Source of the DNA: RGIG8748 sp045544515
GTDB taxonomy: Bacteria; Bacillota; Clostridia; UMGS1810
Direction: 5' to 3'
Assembly: GCA_045544515.1 (NCBI GenBank)
Contig: JAZPZD010000002.1
Coordinates: 179,714-243,713, forward strand
Length of the DNA stretch: 64,000 nucleotides
The stretch's first letter is position 1; each line of letters starts with the position of its first letter. The notes under the pieces are model-generated. The model had not been told where the DNA came from and did not search any database. It saw nothing but the letters and a program-made list of their open reading frames with translations. Below are positions 33,608-42,143 of the stretch, in pieces. The translations under genes were made by a program, and so were the position numbers.

Positions 33608-34560
33608 CTGATTGTGTCAAATTCATAACCCAAAGAACTAATATATTCTATAACAAGCGGCAGAGTTTCTGCCGTTATTTGTTTTGTGGAGGAGTCGTGC
33701 ATAAGAACCACTATATCTCCCGTAGGTGTGGAGGATATCGTAGCCTTTAGAGTGGCCATAAGATAGTCCTTGGCGGGCGTGGTGGTTTCGCTGTCGCCTG
33801 TAAGACAGCTCCAGTCTATATATCTGTATCCCATATTTTTTAGTGCCATACGGTATGCTTCTTTTGTATCCTCGTCGGTAAGGCTGTCGTATCCGCCAGG
33901 GAAGCGGAACACAAGGTTGTCATACTCGGTTCCTATTGCCTTGTTTATGGCGTCGCGGCACTTTTTTACTTCGTCGCGGAAGCTGTCGGGCGAGCTGTAC
34001 AAATAGGCATAATTGTGGGAATACGAGTGGTTTCCTATAGCGTGTCCCTCCGAGAGAATATTCTTTATCGTCTTGGGGCTTGCCTCGGCGTTTTTGCCCA
34101 TTACAAAAAATGTGGCCTTTACCCCGTATTGATTTAGCACATCCAGAATTGCAGGTGTAACGGTGCTCGGACCGTCATCAAAAGTGAGATAGCACTTCTT
34201 TTTGTTATCATATACATATACGGTGTCTATTTCGCCGTCGTTTGGCTTGTAGCTCTTTTCCAGATATTCTTCGTAGCGGATTTCCTTTAGTCTTTCGGCT
34301 TTTATGCGAATTTCTTCCGTAGGCTCGGGATATATATACTGTGTAATCTTTACCTTGGCATCTGCAGGCTTGTCCTTTTTAAAGGTATTTAGCAGAACCT
34401 CTCTGGGAACCTTTGCCGCAAAAGACAGTGCAACGCAAATGAGAATAACGCAGATCAAAACCGTAATCAAAATAACCTTTGTTGCAAAGGTGTCTTTTGC
34501 CGATGTTACATCAAAGCCGGGAACATACCTTTTTACAAAAAGTTTTTTTGAATTTTTCAC
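33598..34560 (-). CDS. Membrane-anchored polysaccharide deacetylase
   Basis: NodB-family deacetylase of 320 residues. An N-terminal transmembrane anchor (about 27-50) precedes the catalytic domain (about 110-320). Motif 1 is LTFDDGPS (catalytic Asp and metal Asp), motif 2 NHSYSH (metal His pair), motif 3 RFPGGYD. Likely removes acetyl groups from peptidoglycan outside the membrane. The start is probably GTG at 34560, with GGGGG about 8 bases upstream; a GTG three codons earlier is too close to that site. It has its own promoter, convergent with the MFS gene. Confidence 0.88.
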   Translation of the reverse strand: MKNSKKLFVKRYVPGFDVTSAKDTFATKVILITVLICVILICVALSFAAKVPREVLLNTFKKDKPADAKVKITQYIYPEPTEEIRIKAERLKEIRYEEYLEKSYKPNDGEIDTVYVYDNKKKCYLTFDDGPSTVTPAILDVLNQYGVKATFFVMGKNAEASPKTIKNILSEGHAIGNHSYSHNYAYLYSSPDSFRDEVKKCRDAINKAIGTEYDNLVFRFPGGYDSLTDEDTKEAYRMALKNMGYRYIDWSCLTGDSETTTPAKDYLMATLKATISSTPTGDIVVLMHDSSTKQITAETLPLVIEYISSLGYEFDTIRNS

Positions 34561-34595
34561 AGCAAGCACCCCCTACAAAAAAGTCATATATATAG

Positions 34596-34624
34596 AGTAT
34601 ACTATTTTTTTCGTCAAATATCAA
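34596..34624 (-). promoter_or_regulatory. Promoter of the polysaccharide deacetylase gene
   Basis: Minus strand: TTGATA (34619-34624), 17-base spacer, TATACT (34596-34601). Confidence 0.65.
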
Positions 34625-34715
34625 CATTTTTTAGTTGGAAACAATTATCGGTTATAAAAGATGTCAATACGGAAAGTTTAATTATTGTATTTCGTTTTGA
34701 TTGGAGGTCAACATT

Positions 34716-35936
34716 ATGAAATCCAAAAAAATATTTTTGGTTTCTTTTGCTTTAATTATTTTGGCTTTTTCTTACTTTGCGATAAGTGCAGAGTTTCTTA
34801 TATCGGACAGCTACACAATTATGGAGGGGGCGTCTTTAAATTCCTCTTTGCCCTTTGGCATATATGCAAATAATGACTTTTATTTAAACACCGCCTCGGA
34901 CACTTCGCCCAAAGCAAAGACTTTTAGCGAAAAAAGCGAGGGCTATGCCACACTAAAGCTATTTAATGTAATCCCCGTAAAAGAGGTAAGTGTAAACATA
35001 ATAAAACGCCCTCTTCTCTATCCGTCGGGCGAATGTATCGGCATCAAGCTCTATTCTCAAGGGATACTGATAACAGGCTTTAGCGACTTTGAAACAAAAG
35101 AGGGCATATGCATATCGCCTGCGGCATCCACGGGGCTCAAAAACGGCGATATAATAAAGAAAATTAACGGAACACCCGTATCAAAAATAAGCGACTTTAC
35201 CAATATAGCCGACAAAAGCGGAGAAAAGTGCACCCTCACCGTAAATCGTAACGGCAAGGAGATGGATTTTGCCGTAAAGCCAAAAAAAGCATCAGACGGT
35301 CATATGAGAATGGGGATACTGGTCAAAAACTCGGTGGCAGGTGTGGGCACTATGACATACACAACAAACAGCAATGAGTCTTTTGCCGCATTGGGTCACG
35401 GTATATCCGACGAGGATGTCCTCATACCCTTGAAAACGGCATCGGCATACAGAGCACAGATAATTGATATCAAAAAAGGAGAGAGGGGAACCCCCGGCGA
35501 AATAATCGCCGCTATAAACGAAGATGAACCCATAGGCAAATGCACACAGAACACATCGGGCGGAATATACGGGTTGTTAAACGAATACACCCCGCACAAA
35601 AAGGCACTCTACGCCGCACCCAATAACGAAATAAAAAGAGGAGCAGCGAGCATCTTGTGTACCGTTGACCCAAGCGGCATACCAAGAGAATACCGAGTGG
35701 AAATCCTTTCGGTAAATGCATTTAGAAAAAACAAGAGCAAGTCCTTTACCCTTAAGGTTACAGATGAGGACCTGCTCCGAAAAACAGGCGGGATTATCCA
35801 GGGGATGAGCGGCAGCCCCATAATCCAAGGCGGAAAAATTATCGGTGCGGTAACTCATGTATTTGTAAATGACCCCACAAAGGGTTACGGGATATTCATC
35901 GAGAATATGCTGGCAGAAGCAGAGAAAATTAAATAA
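34716..35936 (+). CDS. spoIVB: SpoIVB peptidase (S55)
   Basis: Forespore-secreted serine protease of 406 residues that starts pro-sigma-K processing by cleaving SpoIVFA. A signal-anchor segment (about 5-25) is followed by a PDZ domain (about 110-190, STGLKNGDIIKKINGTPV) and the S55 domain with the catalytic His in LGHGISDED and the Ser in QGMSGSPIIQGGKI. The ATG at 34716 follows TTGGAGG. In most Firmicutes spo0A comes next; here an AT-rich KilA-N/HTH pair follows. Confidence 0.95.
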   Translation: MKSKKIFLVSFALIILAFSYFAISAEFLISDSYTIMEGASLNSSLPFGIYANNDFYLNTASDTSPKAKTFSEKSEGYATLKLFNVIPVKEVSVNIIKRPLLYPSGECIGIKLYSQGILITGFSDFETKEGICISPAASTGLKNGDIIKKINGTPVSKISDFTNIADKSGEKCTLTVNRNGKEMDFAVKPKKASDGHMRMGILVKNSVAGVGTMTYTTNSNESFAALGHGISDEDVLIPLKTASAYRAQIIDIKKGERGTPGEIIAAINEDEPIGKCTQNTSGGIYGLLNEYTPHKKALYAAPNNEIKRGAASILCTVDPSGIPREYRVEILSVNAFRKNKSKSFTLKVTDEDLLRKTGGIIQGMSGSPIIQGGKIIGAVTHVFVNDPTKGYGIFIENMLAEAEKIK

Positions 35937-36101
35937 AGAAATAGCATTAGTTGCTATGAAAAAGAGGGAATTGACTTCGTCAATTAAATGTTCGCTTCGC
36001 TCTCCTTTTTATAAGATAACTTTTCTTGTTATTGCGGAAATTACAACTTAAAAGCAGTAATTTCCTACATAATAAACAATTTCGCAAATGCGAAAACAAT
36101 A
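35937..36101. other. Chain of small hairpins between spoIVB and the KilA-N gene
   Basis: Contains four hairpins in 155 bases: 35941-35946 with 35952-35957, 35969-35975 with 35979-35985, 36036-36044 with 36057-36065, and 36080-36085 with 36090-36095. The first is a possible weak terminator for spoIVB. Clusters of this kind are typical of small non-coding repeats at insertion boundaries. No short gene seen. Confidence 0.55.
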
Positions 36102-36130
36102 TTGCTAAATAGCATAATATATGCTATAAT
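36102..36130 (+). promoter_or_regulatory. Promoter of the KilA-N/HTH operon with internal palindrome
   Basis: TTGCTA (36102-36107), 17-base spacer, TATAAT (36125-36130). A 17-bp palindrome (36110-36126, 7-bp arms around ATA) fills the spacer, the right place for a repressor to block RNA polymerase. The downstream HTH protein is the natural candidate. Confidence 0.7.
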
Positions 36131-36166
36131 ATTATTATACATAATGATACGTAGGAGTGAAGGAAA

Positions 36167-37009
36167 ATGAAGGCTACCATAAATGCTAACGGTAATGAAA
36201 TTGCTGTAATCTCAGAAGGTAACGAGAATGATTATATTTCGCTTACTGATATTGCAAGATACAAAAGTGATGATCCAACTGCAACTATACAGAATTGGAT
36301 GAGAAATAAAGATACCATTGAATTTTTGGGGTTGTGGGAACAATTAAACAACCCTGATTTTAAACCCGTCGAATTCGAGGGGTTTAAAAAAGATGCCGGT
36401 GCAAATGCGTTTACAATGTCTCCTAAAAAGTGGATTGAAAATACGAATGCTATTGGGATTATCTCAAAATCAGGGAGATATGGCGGAACATTTGCCCACA
36501 AAGATATTGCCTTCGAATTTGCTTCATGGGTATCTGCAGAATTTAAGCTGTATATTATTAAAGATTATCAACGGCTTAAATCAGATGAAAATAGTCACTT
36601 ATCATTAGAATGGAATGTAAACAGAACTATTTCAAAGATTAATTATAAAATACATACTGATGCAATCAAGGACAAGCTTATTCCCCTTGGAGTTACTCAG
36701 GCACAGCAAGGAATAACTTATGCCAGCGAGGCAGAAGTCCTGAATGTAGCTTTGTTTGGAAAAACATCTAAGGAATGGCGTGCTGAAAATCCTGATAAGA
36801 AAGGAAATATCAGGGACTATGCTACAATTCAGCAACTTATAGTGCTCTCTAATCTTGAAAGCATGAATGCTGAACTTATAAAGCAAGGTATTCCACAAAG
36901 TGATCGCTTAAAAAGGCTGAATACAATGGCGATAGAACAACTTACAACACTTATCGGCAACAGCAGTGTAAAACTTTTAGAATCTCAAAAAGGCGGTGCT
37001 GATAAATGA
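36167..37009 (+). CDS. KilA-N domain protein
   Basis: 280 residues. The N-terminal 140 are a KilA-N domain (YISLTDIARYK, the IQNWMRNKDTIEFLGLWE segment, KWIENTNAIGI, GRYGGTFAHKDIAFEFASWVS), a DNA-binding fold of phage and mobile-element origin. The C-terminal half contains GVTQAQQGITYASEAEVLNVALFG, which is conserved in bacterial members but has no known activity. It overlaps the HTH gene by 4 bases (ATGA). The pair is AT-rich relative to the flanking genes. Found in many Clostridia and Bacteroidetes, function unknown. Confidence 0.88.
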   Translation: MKATINANGNEIAVISEGNENDYISLTDIARYKSDDPTATIQNWMRNKDTIEFLGLWEQLNNPDFKPVEFEGFKKDAGANAFTMSPKKWIENTNAIGIISKSGRYGGTFAHKDIAFEFASWVSAEFKLYIIKDYQRLKSDENSHLSLEWNVNRTISKINYKIHTDAIKDKLIPLGVTQAQQGITYASEAEVLNVALFGKTSKEWRAENPDKKGNIRDYATIQQLIVLSNLESMNAELIKQGIPQSDRLKRLNTMAIEQLTTLIGNSSVKLLESQKGGADK

Positions 37010-37209
37010 AAATAAGCTATAAAAAATTGTGGCACCTCCTGCTTGATAAAAATATGACTAAACTTGACTTGCGAAAACTCACAGGAATAAGCACCACCAC
37101 TGTCCAAAAGTTAACCAAGGATGAATCGGTCGGTGTTGATATCCTACTTCGTATTTGTGAAAAACTTGATGTGAAAATTGAAGATGTTGTTGAATTTATA
37201 TATGCCTAG
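37006..37209 (+). CDS. Small XRE-type helix-turn-helix regulator
   Basis: 67 residues, almost all a Cro/CI-type DNA-binding domain: MTKLDLRKLTGISTTTVQKL forms the helix-turn-helix and the tail LLRICEKLDVKIEDVVEF the last helices. Translation is coupled to the KilA-N gene. Likely represses its own operon through the palindrome at 36110-36126; that is inference. Confidence 0.85.
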   Translation: MKISYKKLWHLLLDKNMTKLDLRKLTGISTTTVQKLTKDESVGVDILLRICEKLDVKIEDVVEFIYA

Positions 37210-37251
37210 GATTTGTAAAAAAGGAAAATATGCTGACAGCAGACAAAAAAA

Positions 37252-37283
37252 CAGCTGATTAAAACCACCGTTTCAATCAGCTG
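37252..37283. terminator. Bidirectional terminator between the HTH gene and trxB
   Basis: A 9-bp core stem (37252-37260 with 37275-37283), loop of 14 that can itself pair partly. A T-run follows on the minus strand (past trxB) and CTTTGTTTGTT on the plus strand. Confidence 0.75.
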
Positions 37284-37292
37284 CTTTGTTTG

Positions 37293-38192
37293 TTATCTCA
37301 AATATTCGCAAGCCGCAAGTGCCGCTACTGCTCCGTCGGAGGCGGCTGTTGCTACCTGACGGATTTGCTTTTGGCGGCAGTCGCCCGCAACAAATATGCC
37401 ATCAATATTTGTAAGGCACTTTTCGTCTGCATCGACATAGCCTCTTTCGTCTAATGCTATAACATCGGCAAAGTCCTCGTTTTGCGGAATTAGCCCCACC
37501 GCTACAAAAAGCCCGTCAAAAAGGAGCTCTTTTTCGCCGTCTTTGGTGGATATATTAACTCCCTTAAAGCCGCCGTCGGTTATATACGAGCTAACGGTTG
37601 CACCAAGGATAACCTCTATGTTGTCCTTTTCTTCCACAAGTTTCTGGAGCTTGTCCTCGCCTGTAAGGAAGTCGAGGTTTTGTATCACATAAACCTTGGG
37701 CGAGGTTTGTGCAAGAAGAAGTGCCTCCTGCAGTGCGGAGTTGCCTCCGCCTACAACGCCTACGGTCTTGCCTTCGTAAAAGGCTCCGTCGCATACGGCA
37801 CAAAAGGATATGCCGTTGCCGATTAATTCCTCTTCGCCATCCAAACCCAAAAGGCGATGCCTGGTACCCGTTGCAATAATCACCGTCTTGCCCTCGAACT
37901 CTGCATCTTCGCAGATTACTCTGTGAGGTTTGCCGGGGATTATTTTTTCTGCTTTGGTACATTCTATGTCGGCATCAAGGTTTGTCGCCTGCTCTATGAG
38001 GCATTCGGCAAACTCGTTGCCCGTTACACTTAAAAACCCGGGGATATTTTCCACCTTGGGCGAAGATGTAATCTGTCCGCCAAAGGTGCCTTTTTCTATA
38101 ACAAGAACCTTTTTGTTGGCTCTGCCTGCATATATTGCGGCGGTCAGCCCCGCAGGGCCGCCGCCGATGATTATGATATCATATGTGTTCAT
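37293..38192 (-). CDS. trxB: Thioredoxin reductase
   Basis: Low-molecular-weight flavoenzyme of 299 residues. FAD motif IGGGPAGLTAAIYAGRA at the N-terminus, redox-active CAVC (about 130-133, within SFCAVCDGAF), the second nucleotide motif VVGGGNSALQEALLL, and the C-terminal FAD motif GIFVAGDCRQKQIRQVATAASDG. It starts 4 bases after nrdD, so it is co-transcribed; the redoxin domain fused to NrdD is its probable substrate. Confidence 0.96.
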   Translation of the reverse strand: MNTYDIIIIGGGPAGLTAAIYAGRANKKVLVIEKGTFGGQITSSPKVENIPGFLSVTGNEFAECLIEQATNLDADIECTKAEKIIPGKPHRVICEDAEFEGKTVIIATGTRHRLLGLDGEEELIGNGISFCAVCDGAFYEGKTVGVVGGGNSALQEALLLAQTSPKVYVIQNLDFLTGEDKLQKLVEEKDNIEVILGATVSSYITDGGFKGVNISTKDGEKELLFDGLFVAVGLIPQNEDFADVIALDERGYVDADEKCLTNIDGIFVAGDCRQKQIRQVATAASDGAVAALAACEYLR

Positions 38193-38196
38193 AAAT

Positions 38197-40560
38197 TCAC
38201 GCCTTTAAAAACTTCTTGATGTCGGATACTCCGGCATACTTCTGGATAAGTCCGCCCTCTATAACAACGAGAGTGGGTGCCTGTTTAATTTCAAGTGCAT
38301 CTACTGCCTCTTTGTTTTCGTTTGCAAGAAGTTTGGTATAAGCTACTCCCTCTTTGTCCAAAAGAGCACAAGCTATCTTGCAGTTGGGGCAGGTTGCTGT
38401 GGTAAAGAGATATATTCCGTCTGCCATCTGGGAAGAGGATTTTTCTTCGCAAGCACAGTCGGTTTTAGCATCCTTTGGCTTTAACACAGAATTTGCGATA
38501 TCGTATACCCTACGCTCTTTGTATTCCTGGCTCTTACCGTCGTTCCAGTTCTGAACGGGGCGGTAGTAACCTGTGATACGGCTGTATACCTCTGTTGCCG
38601 AACCGCAGTGAGGACAAGTGAATTCTTCGCCTGCGATATAGCCGTGGTTCTTACATACGGAGTATGTGGGAGAGAGAGTATAGTAAGGCAAGCTGTAGTT
38701 TTCGGCAATTGTGCGTACCAGATTTGCAGCAGCTTTCCAGTCGGAGAGCTTTTCGCCTAAAAATGCGTGGAATACTGTACCCGAAGTGTAGAGTGTCTGC
38801 AATTCGTCCTGAATATCAAGAGCTGAGAAGATATCCTCTGTGTATCCAACGGGCAAGTGCGAACTGTTGGTGTAGTACGGTGTACCGTCGTCCTCGCCTG
38901 CTGTAACGATGTCGGGATAGTGCTTGAGGTCGTGCTTTGCAAGACGGAAAGCTGTGGACTCTGCAGGAGTTGCCTCCAGGTTGTACAGGTCGCCGTACTG
39001 TTCCTGATAGTCGGAAAGACGCTCACGCATATGGTTGAGAACCTGCTTTGTAAATTCCTGTGTTTCTTTGTGTGTAAGGTCTTTTTTGAGCCATTTTGCA
39101 TTTAAACCAACCTCGTTCATACCAACAAGACCGATTGTGGAGAAGTGGTTGTCAAATGTACCCAAATATCTCTTGGTGTAGGGATAAAGCCCTGCATCCA
39201 TAAGCTTACTGATAACTGTTCTCTTAACCTTTAACGAGCGTGCAGAAATATCCATCATTTTGTCTAGCTTTGCATAGAAGTCTGCCTCGTCTTGGGCAAG
39301 GTATGCAATTCTGGGCATATTGATAGTAACAACACCCACAGAACCTGTGCTTTCGCCGCTGCCGAAGAAACCGCCCGATTTTTTACGCAGTTCTCTTAAG
39401 TCAAGGCGAAGTCTGCAGCACATACTTCTTACATCGCTAGGCTCCATATCGCTGTTGATGTAGTTGGAGAAATACGGTGTTCCGTATTTGGAAGTCATCT
39501 CAAAGAGAAGTCTGTTGTTTTCTGTGTCGGACCAGTCAAAGTTATTGGTAATGGAATATGTGGGGATAGGATACTGGAAGCCTCTGCCGTTGGCATCGCC
39601 CTCTATCATAACCTCGATAAAGGCTTTGTTTATCATATCCATTTCCTTCTGGCAGTCCTTGTACTTAAAGTCCATGTCCTTGCCGCCTACTATACAGTTG
39701 AGCTCGGACAAGTCGTGGGGAACAACCCAGTCTAATGTGATGTTGGAAAATGGAGCCTGTGTACCCCAACGGCTCGGTGTGTTTACGCCGTAGATAAAGG
39801 ACTCGATGCACTTTTTAACCTGGTCATAGCTTAAATCGTCAACCTTTACAAAAGGTGCAAGATAGGTGTCAAACGACGAAAAAGCCTGTGCTCCTGCCCA
39901 TTCGTTCTGCATAATTCCCAAAAAGTTTACCATCTGGTTGCAAAGTGTTGCAAGGTGGCTCGCAGGTGCGGAGGTAATCTTGCCAGGAACACCGCCAAGG
40001 CCTTCCTGAATGAGCTGTTTTAATGACCAACCTGCACAGTAGCCTGTAAGCATAGAAAGGTCGTGGATGTGGATGTCGGCGTTGCGGTGTGCATTGCCGA
40101 TTTCGTCATCATAAATTTCGCTTAGCCAGTAGTTAGCTGTAATCGCACCCGAGTTGGAGAGGATAAGACCTCCTACCGAATAAGTAACTGTGGAGTTTTC
40201 TTTAACTCGCCAGTCGTTGATGTTCAAATAATTGTCTACAATGTCCTTGTAGTCTACCATTGTAGCACTGATGTTACGGATTTTTTCTCTCTGGCGTCTG
40301 TATATGATGTATGCCTTGGAAACATCATCATAACCCGCCTTGATAAGAACAGATTCTACGGAGTCCTGGATTTTTTCCACCTCGATTTTGGAATCCTTAA
40401 CCTCAGGCTCAAACTCTGCCGTAACCTTTAATGCAAGAAAATCTATAATGTCATCATTATACTGTCTGTTGCAGGCATCAAATGCCTGTGAAATAGCTGC
40501 GCTGATTTTTTTGATATCAAAATTAGCCAGCTTACCGTCTCTTTTTACTACGCTATACAT
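38197..40560 (-). CDS. nrdD: Anaerobic ribonucleoside-triphosphate reductase with fused C-terminal redoxin
   Basis: Class III reductase of 787 residues making dNTPs without oxygen. An ATP-cone occupies about 1-90, then the 10-stranded barrel. The zinc site is C-x2-H-G-Y then CPHC; the glycyl radical lies in RITGYY (Gly664). After this normal end the protein continues through a linker with CAC to a thioredoxin/NrdH-like domain (about 712-787) with CPNC (C724, C727) and a cis-Pro motif QAPTL. This suggests internal redoxin-based reduction rather than formate. The ATG at 40560 follows GGGGGAAA; the 26 codons before it overlap the promoter. Confidence 0.96.
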   Translation of the reverse strand: MYSVVKRDGKLANFDIKKISAAISQAFDACNRQYNDDIIDFLALKVTAEFEPEVKDSKIEVEKIQDSVESVLIKAGYDDVSKAYIIYRRQREKIRNISATMVDYKDIVDNYLNINDWRVKENSTVTYSVGGLILSNSGAITANYWLSEIYDDEIGNAHRNADIHIHDLSMLTGYCAGWSLKQLIQEGLGGVPGKITSAPASHLATLCNQMVNFLGIMQNEWAGAQAFSSFDTYLAPFVKVDDLSYDQVKKCIESFIYGVNTPSRWGTQAPFSNITLDWVVPHDLSELNCIVGGKDMDFKYKDCQKEMDMINKAFIEVMIEGDANGRGFQYPIPTYSITNNFDWSDTENNRLLFEMTSKYGTPYFSNYINSDMEPSDVRSMCCRLRLDLRELRKKSGGFFGSGESTGSVGVVTINMPRIAYLAQDEADFYAKLDKMMDISARSLKVKRTVISKLMDAGLYPYTKRYLGTFDNHFSTIGLVGMNEVGLNAKWLKKDLTHKETQEFTKQVLNHMRERLSDYQEQYGDLYNLEATPAESTAFRLAKHDLKHYPDIVTAGEDDGTPYYTNSSHLPVGYTEDIFSALDIQDELQTLYTSGTVFHAFLGEKLSDWKAAANLVRTIAENYSLPYYTLSPTYSVCKNHGYIAGEEFTCPHCGSATEVYSRITGYYRPVQNWNDGKSQEYKERRVYDIANSVLKPKDAKTDCACEEKSSSQMADGIYLFTTATCPNCKIACALLDKEGVAYTKLLANENKEAVDALEIKQAPTLVVIEGGLIQKYAGVSDIKKFLKA

Positions 40561-40597
40561 TTCATTTCCCCCTTTTTTTCGATTTGTGAACAGCTTG

Positions 40598-40626
40598 ATT
40601 GTATCACACATATTGTGCTTTGTCAA
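40598..40626 (-). promoter_or_regulatory. Promoter of nrdD-trxB
   Basis: Minus strand: TTGACA (40621-40626), 17-base spacer, TACAAT (40598-40603), 38 bases before the nrdD start. Confidence 0.85.
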
Positions 40627-40650
40627 TACCAAAAACACAATATCTTGTAT
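40603..40650 (-). promoter_or_regulatory. Tandem NrdR-box-like sites
   Basis: Box 1 (40603-40618) and box 2 (40635-40650) are 32 bp apart start to start, three helical turns, the spacing typical of NrdR operators. Box 2 matches 14 of 16 positions of the NrdR consensus ACACWATATATWGTGT. Box 1 matches in one half (ATATTGTG). Box 1 lies between -10 and -35, box 2 just upstream. Confidence 0.6.
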
Positions 40651-40664
40651 TTTTTAGAGTTTTG

Positions 40665-41351
40665 TCAAATTCCGCGTATTTCCGCGTGTTTCAGATGTTT
40701 AAGAGCCGTTTTTTGCATATTTTCCATCTCTTCTTTTGAAAAAGGCGAAAGATTTTGGCACAATATATCGCCCGAATCCACAAAATTCTGCAGATAATAT
40801 CTATCGGCTTTTTTTATCATCTGTGCGATTTTTTCCATATCCTCGGTTGTGTGGAGTTCCTTTACCAATGTGGTTCTGAATTCATAGTCTATATCGCCCG
40901 ACAAAAGATAGTCCATACTCTCCTTTATGCTTTCGATATCTACAACAGTGCCTGCTGTATATGAGTATTTGTCAAAAGAGTTTTTTATATCCATTGCCAC
41001 ATAGTCAATAAGACCATCTGCGCAGAGTTTTTTTAGTTCCTTTGGGTAGCTGCCGTTGGTGTCGAGCTTTACCTTAAAGCCAAGAGCTTTGACCTTTTGC
41101 AGAAAATCTGCAAGACCAATGTGCATAAGAGGCTCTCCGCCCGATATACATATGCCCTTTAGAACGCCTTGTCTCTTTTTTAAAAAATCCAATATATAAT
41201 CTTCGGTTATATCCTCGGTATCGTCCATCCGCACAAGCGAGGAGTTGTGGCAGAACGGACAGCGGAAATTGCACCCTTTTGTAAAAGCTATGCACCCAAG
41301 CTCTCCCGGAAAATCGAGAAGAGTGAGTTTTTGAAAACCGGCAAAAACCAT
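40665..41351 (-). CDS. nrdG: Anaerobic ribonucleotide reductase activating protein
   Basis: Radical SAM activase of 228 residues that installs the glycyl radical on NrdD. The cluster motif is CNFRCPFC (about 27-34, CxxxCxxC), followed by CISGGEPLMH. It is longer than E. coli NrdG (about 155) and belongs to the NrdG2/PflA-like length class common in Clostridia. It lies directly upstream of nrdD on the same strand. Start at 41351 after GGGAGG. Confidence 0.92.
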   Translation of the reverse strand: MVFAGFQKLTLLDFPGELGCIAFTKGCNFRCPFCHNSSLVRMDDTEDITEDYILDFLKKRQGVLKGICISGGEPLMHIGLADFLQKVKALGFKVKLDTNGSYPKELKKLCADGLIDYVAMDIKNSFDKYSYTAGTVVDIESIKESMDYLLSGDIDYEFRTTLVKELHTTEDMEKIAQMIKKADRYYLQNFVDSGDILCQNLSPFSKEEMENMQKTALKHLKHAEIRGI

Positions 41352-41383
41352 ATGTCTTACCTCCCTTAAAACGATATACTACC

Positions 41384-41412
41384 ATTTTAATATTTTGTGT
41401 GCACAAATGCAA
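41384..41412 (-). promoter_or_regulatory. Possible promoter of nrdG
   Basis: Minus strand: TTGCAT (41407-41412), 17-base spacer, TAAAAT (41384-41389). Moderate match. Confidence 0.4.
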
Positions 41413-41467
41413 GTGTATAAATGCCCTATTTTTAGCAGAAATATTTGTAAACATTTTATTACCTTAA

Positions 41468-41496
41468 TTGACAAAAAAGGCGGTTTAATATAATAT
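41468..41496 (+). promoter_or_regulatory. Promoter of the membrane protein-apbE pair
   Basis: TTGACA (41468-41473), 17-base spacer, TAATAT (41491-41496), 24 bases before the start codon. Confidence 0.7.
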
Positions 41497-41519
41497 ATTA
41501 ATATGAAAGGATTGGTTTT

Positions 41520-42143
41520 ATGAAAAAATGGCTGGAGAATTACTGGTATCACTATAAGTTTCACACTTTTGCAGGGATTTTTGCTCTGGTTCTTCTCGTT
41601 GTGGGGGTAAAGAGCTTTACCGACCGCAAGGGAATGGATTTGAGTATGGTATATTTTTCCGATACAACCTTTTCGGCGGAAACATCCGACAAATTCATAT
41701 CCTCTCTAAAAGACTTGGACATAGTAGAGGACCTGGATGCCGACGGCGAAAAATATATTCACATCGAGCCTGTAGTGCACTCCTTTGACATAGATGCACC
41801 GCTTCAGCAAGGCTCTGCGGAAAAACTGCAGACAATACTCTACGCAGGCGAGCACACGCTTATGCTGGTGCACAAATATGCATTGGAGGACTATGCAGAG
41901 TTTTTTGAGGATATTTCCGACAAGGTAAAAGACACAGACAAAACATTCCAAAACCCCGAGGAAAAATACATCTCGGGAATAAGCGTAGAAGGTAATGCCT
42001 TTCTGGAAGATATGGGCATAAACACCAAGGATCTCTATGTTGCAATGAGGCGTATGAGAGAAAAGGAAAAAGGAAACGAAAAAACTAAAAAGCTCTTTGA
42101 CCAGGCATACAGAGTGATGGACTATATATTGGAGAACAATTAA
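41520..42143 (+). CDS. Uncharacterised single-span membrane protein
   Basis: 207 residues: a short basic, aromatic N-terminus (KKWLENYWYHYKFH), one transmembrane helix (about 17-33) and an acidic extracytoplasmic domain with no motif I recognise. Its TAA is directly followed by the apbE ATG, so the two are translationally linked. It may be a partner or target of the flavin transferase, but I see no clear Asp-Gly-x-Thr/Ser-Gly-Ala-Thr flavinylation motif in it. Confidence 0.8.
   Translation: MKKWLENYWYHYKFHTFAGIFALVLLVVGVKSFTDRKGMDLSMVYFSDTTFSAETSDKFISSLKDLDIVEDLDADGEKYIHIEPVVHSFDIDAPLQQGSAEKLQTILYAGEHTLMLVHKYALEDYAEFFEDISDKVKDTDKTFQNPEEKYISGISVEGNAFLEDMGINTKDLYVAMRRMREKEKGNEKTKKLFDQAYRVMDYILENN

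Noticed and set aside
36167..37209. Prophage at the KilA-N locus
   Set aside because: No integrase, terminase, portal or capsid gene is near; only the two-gene module is present.
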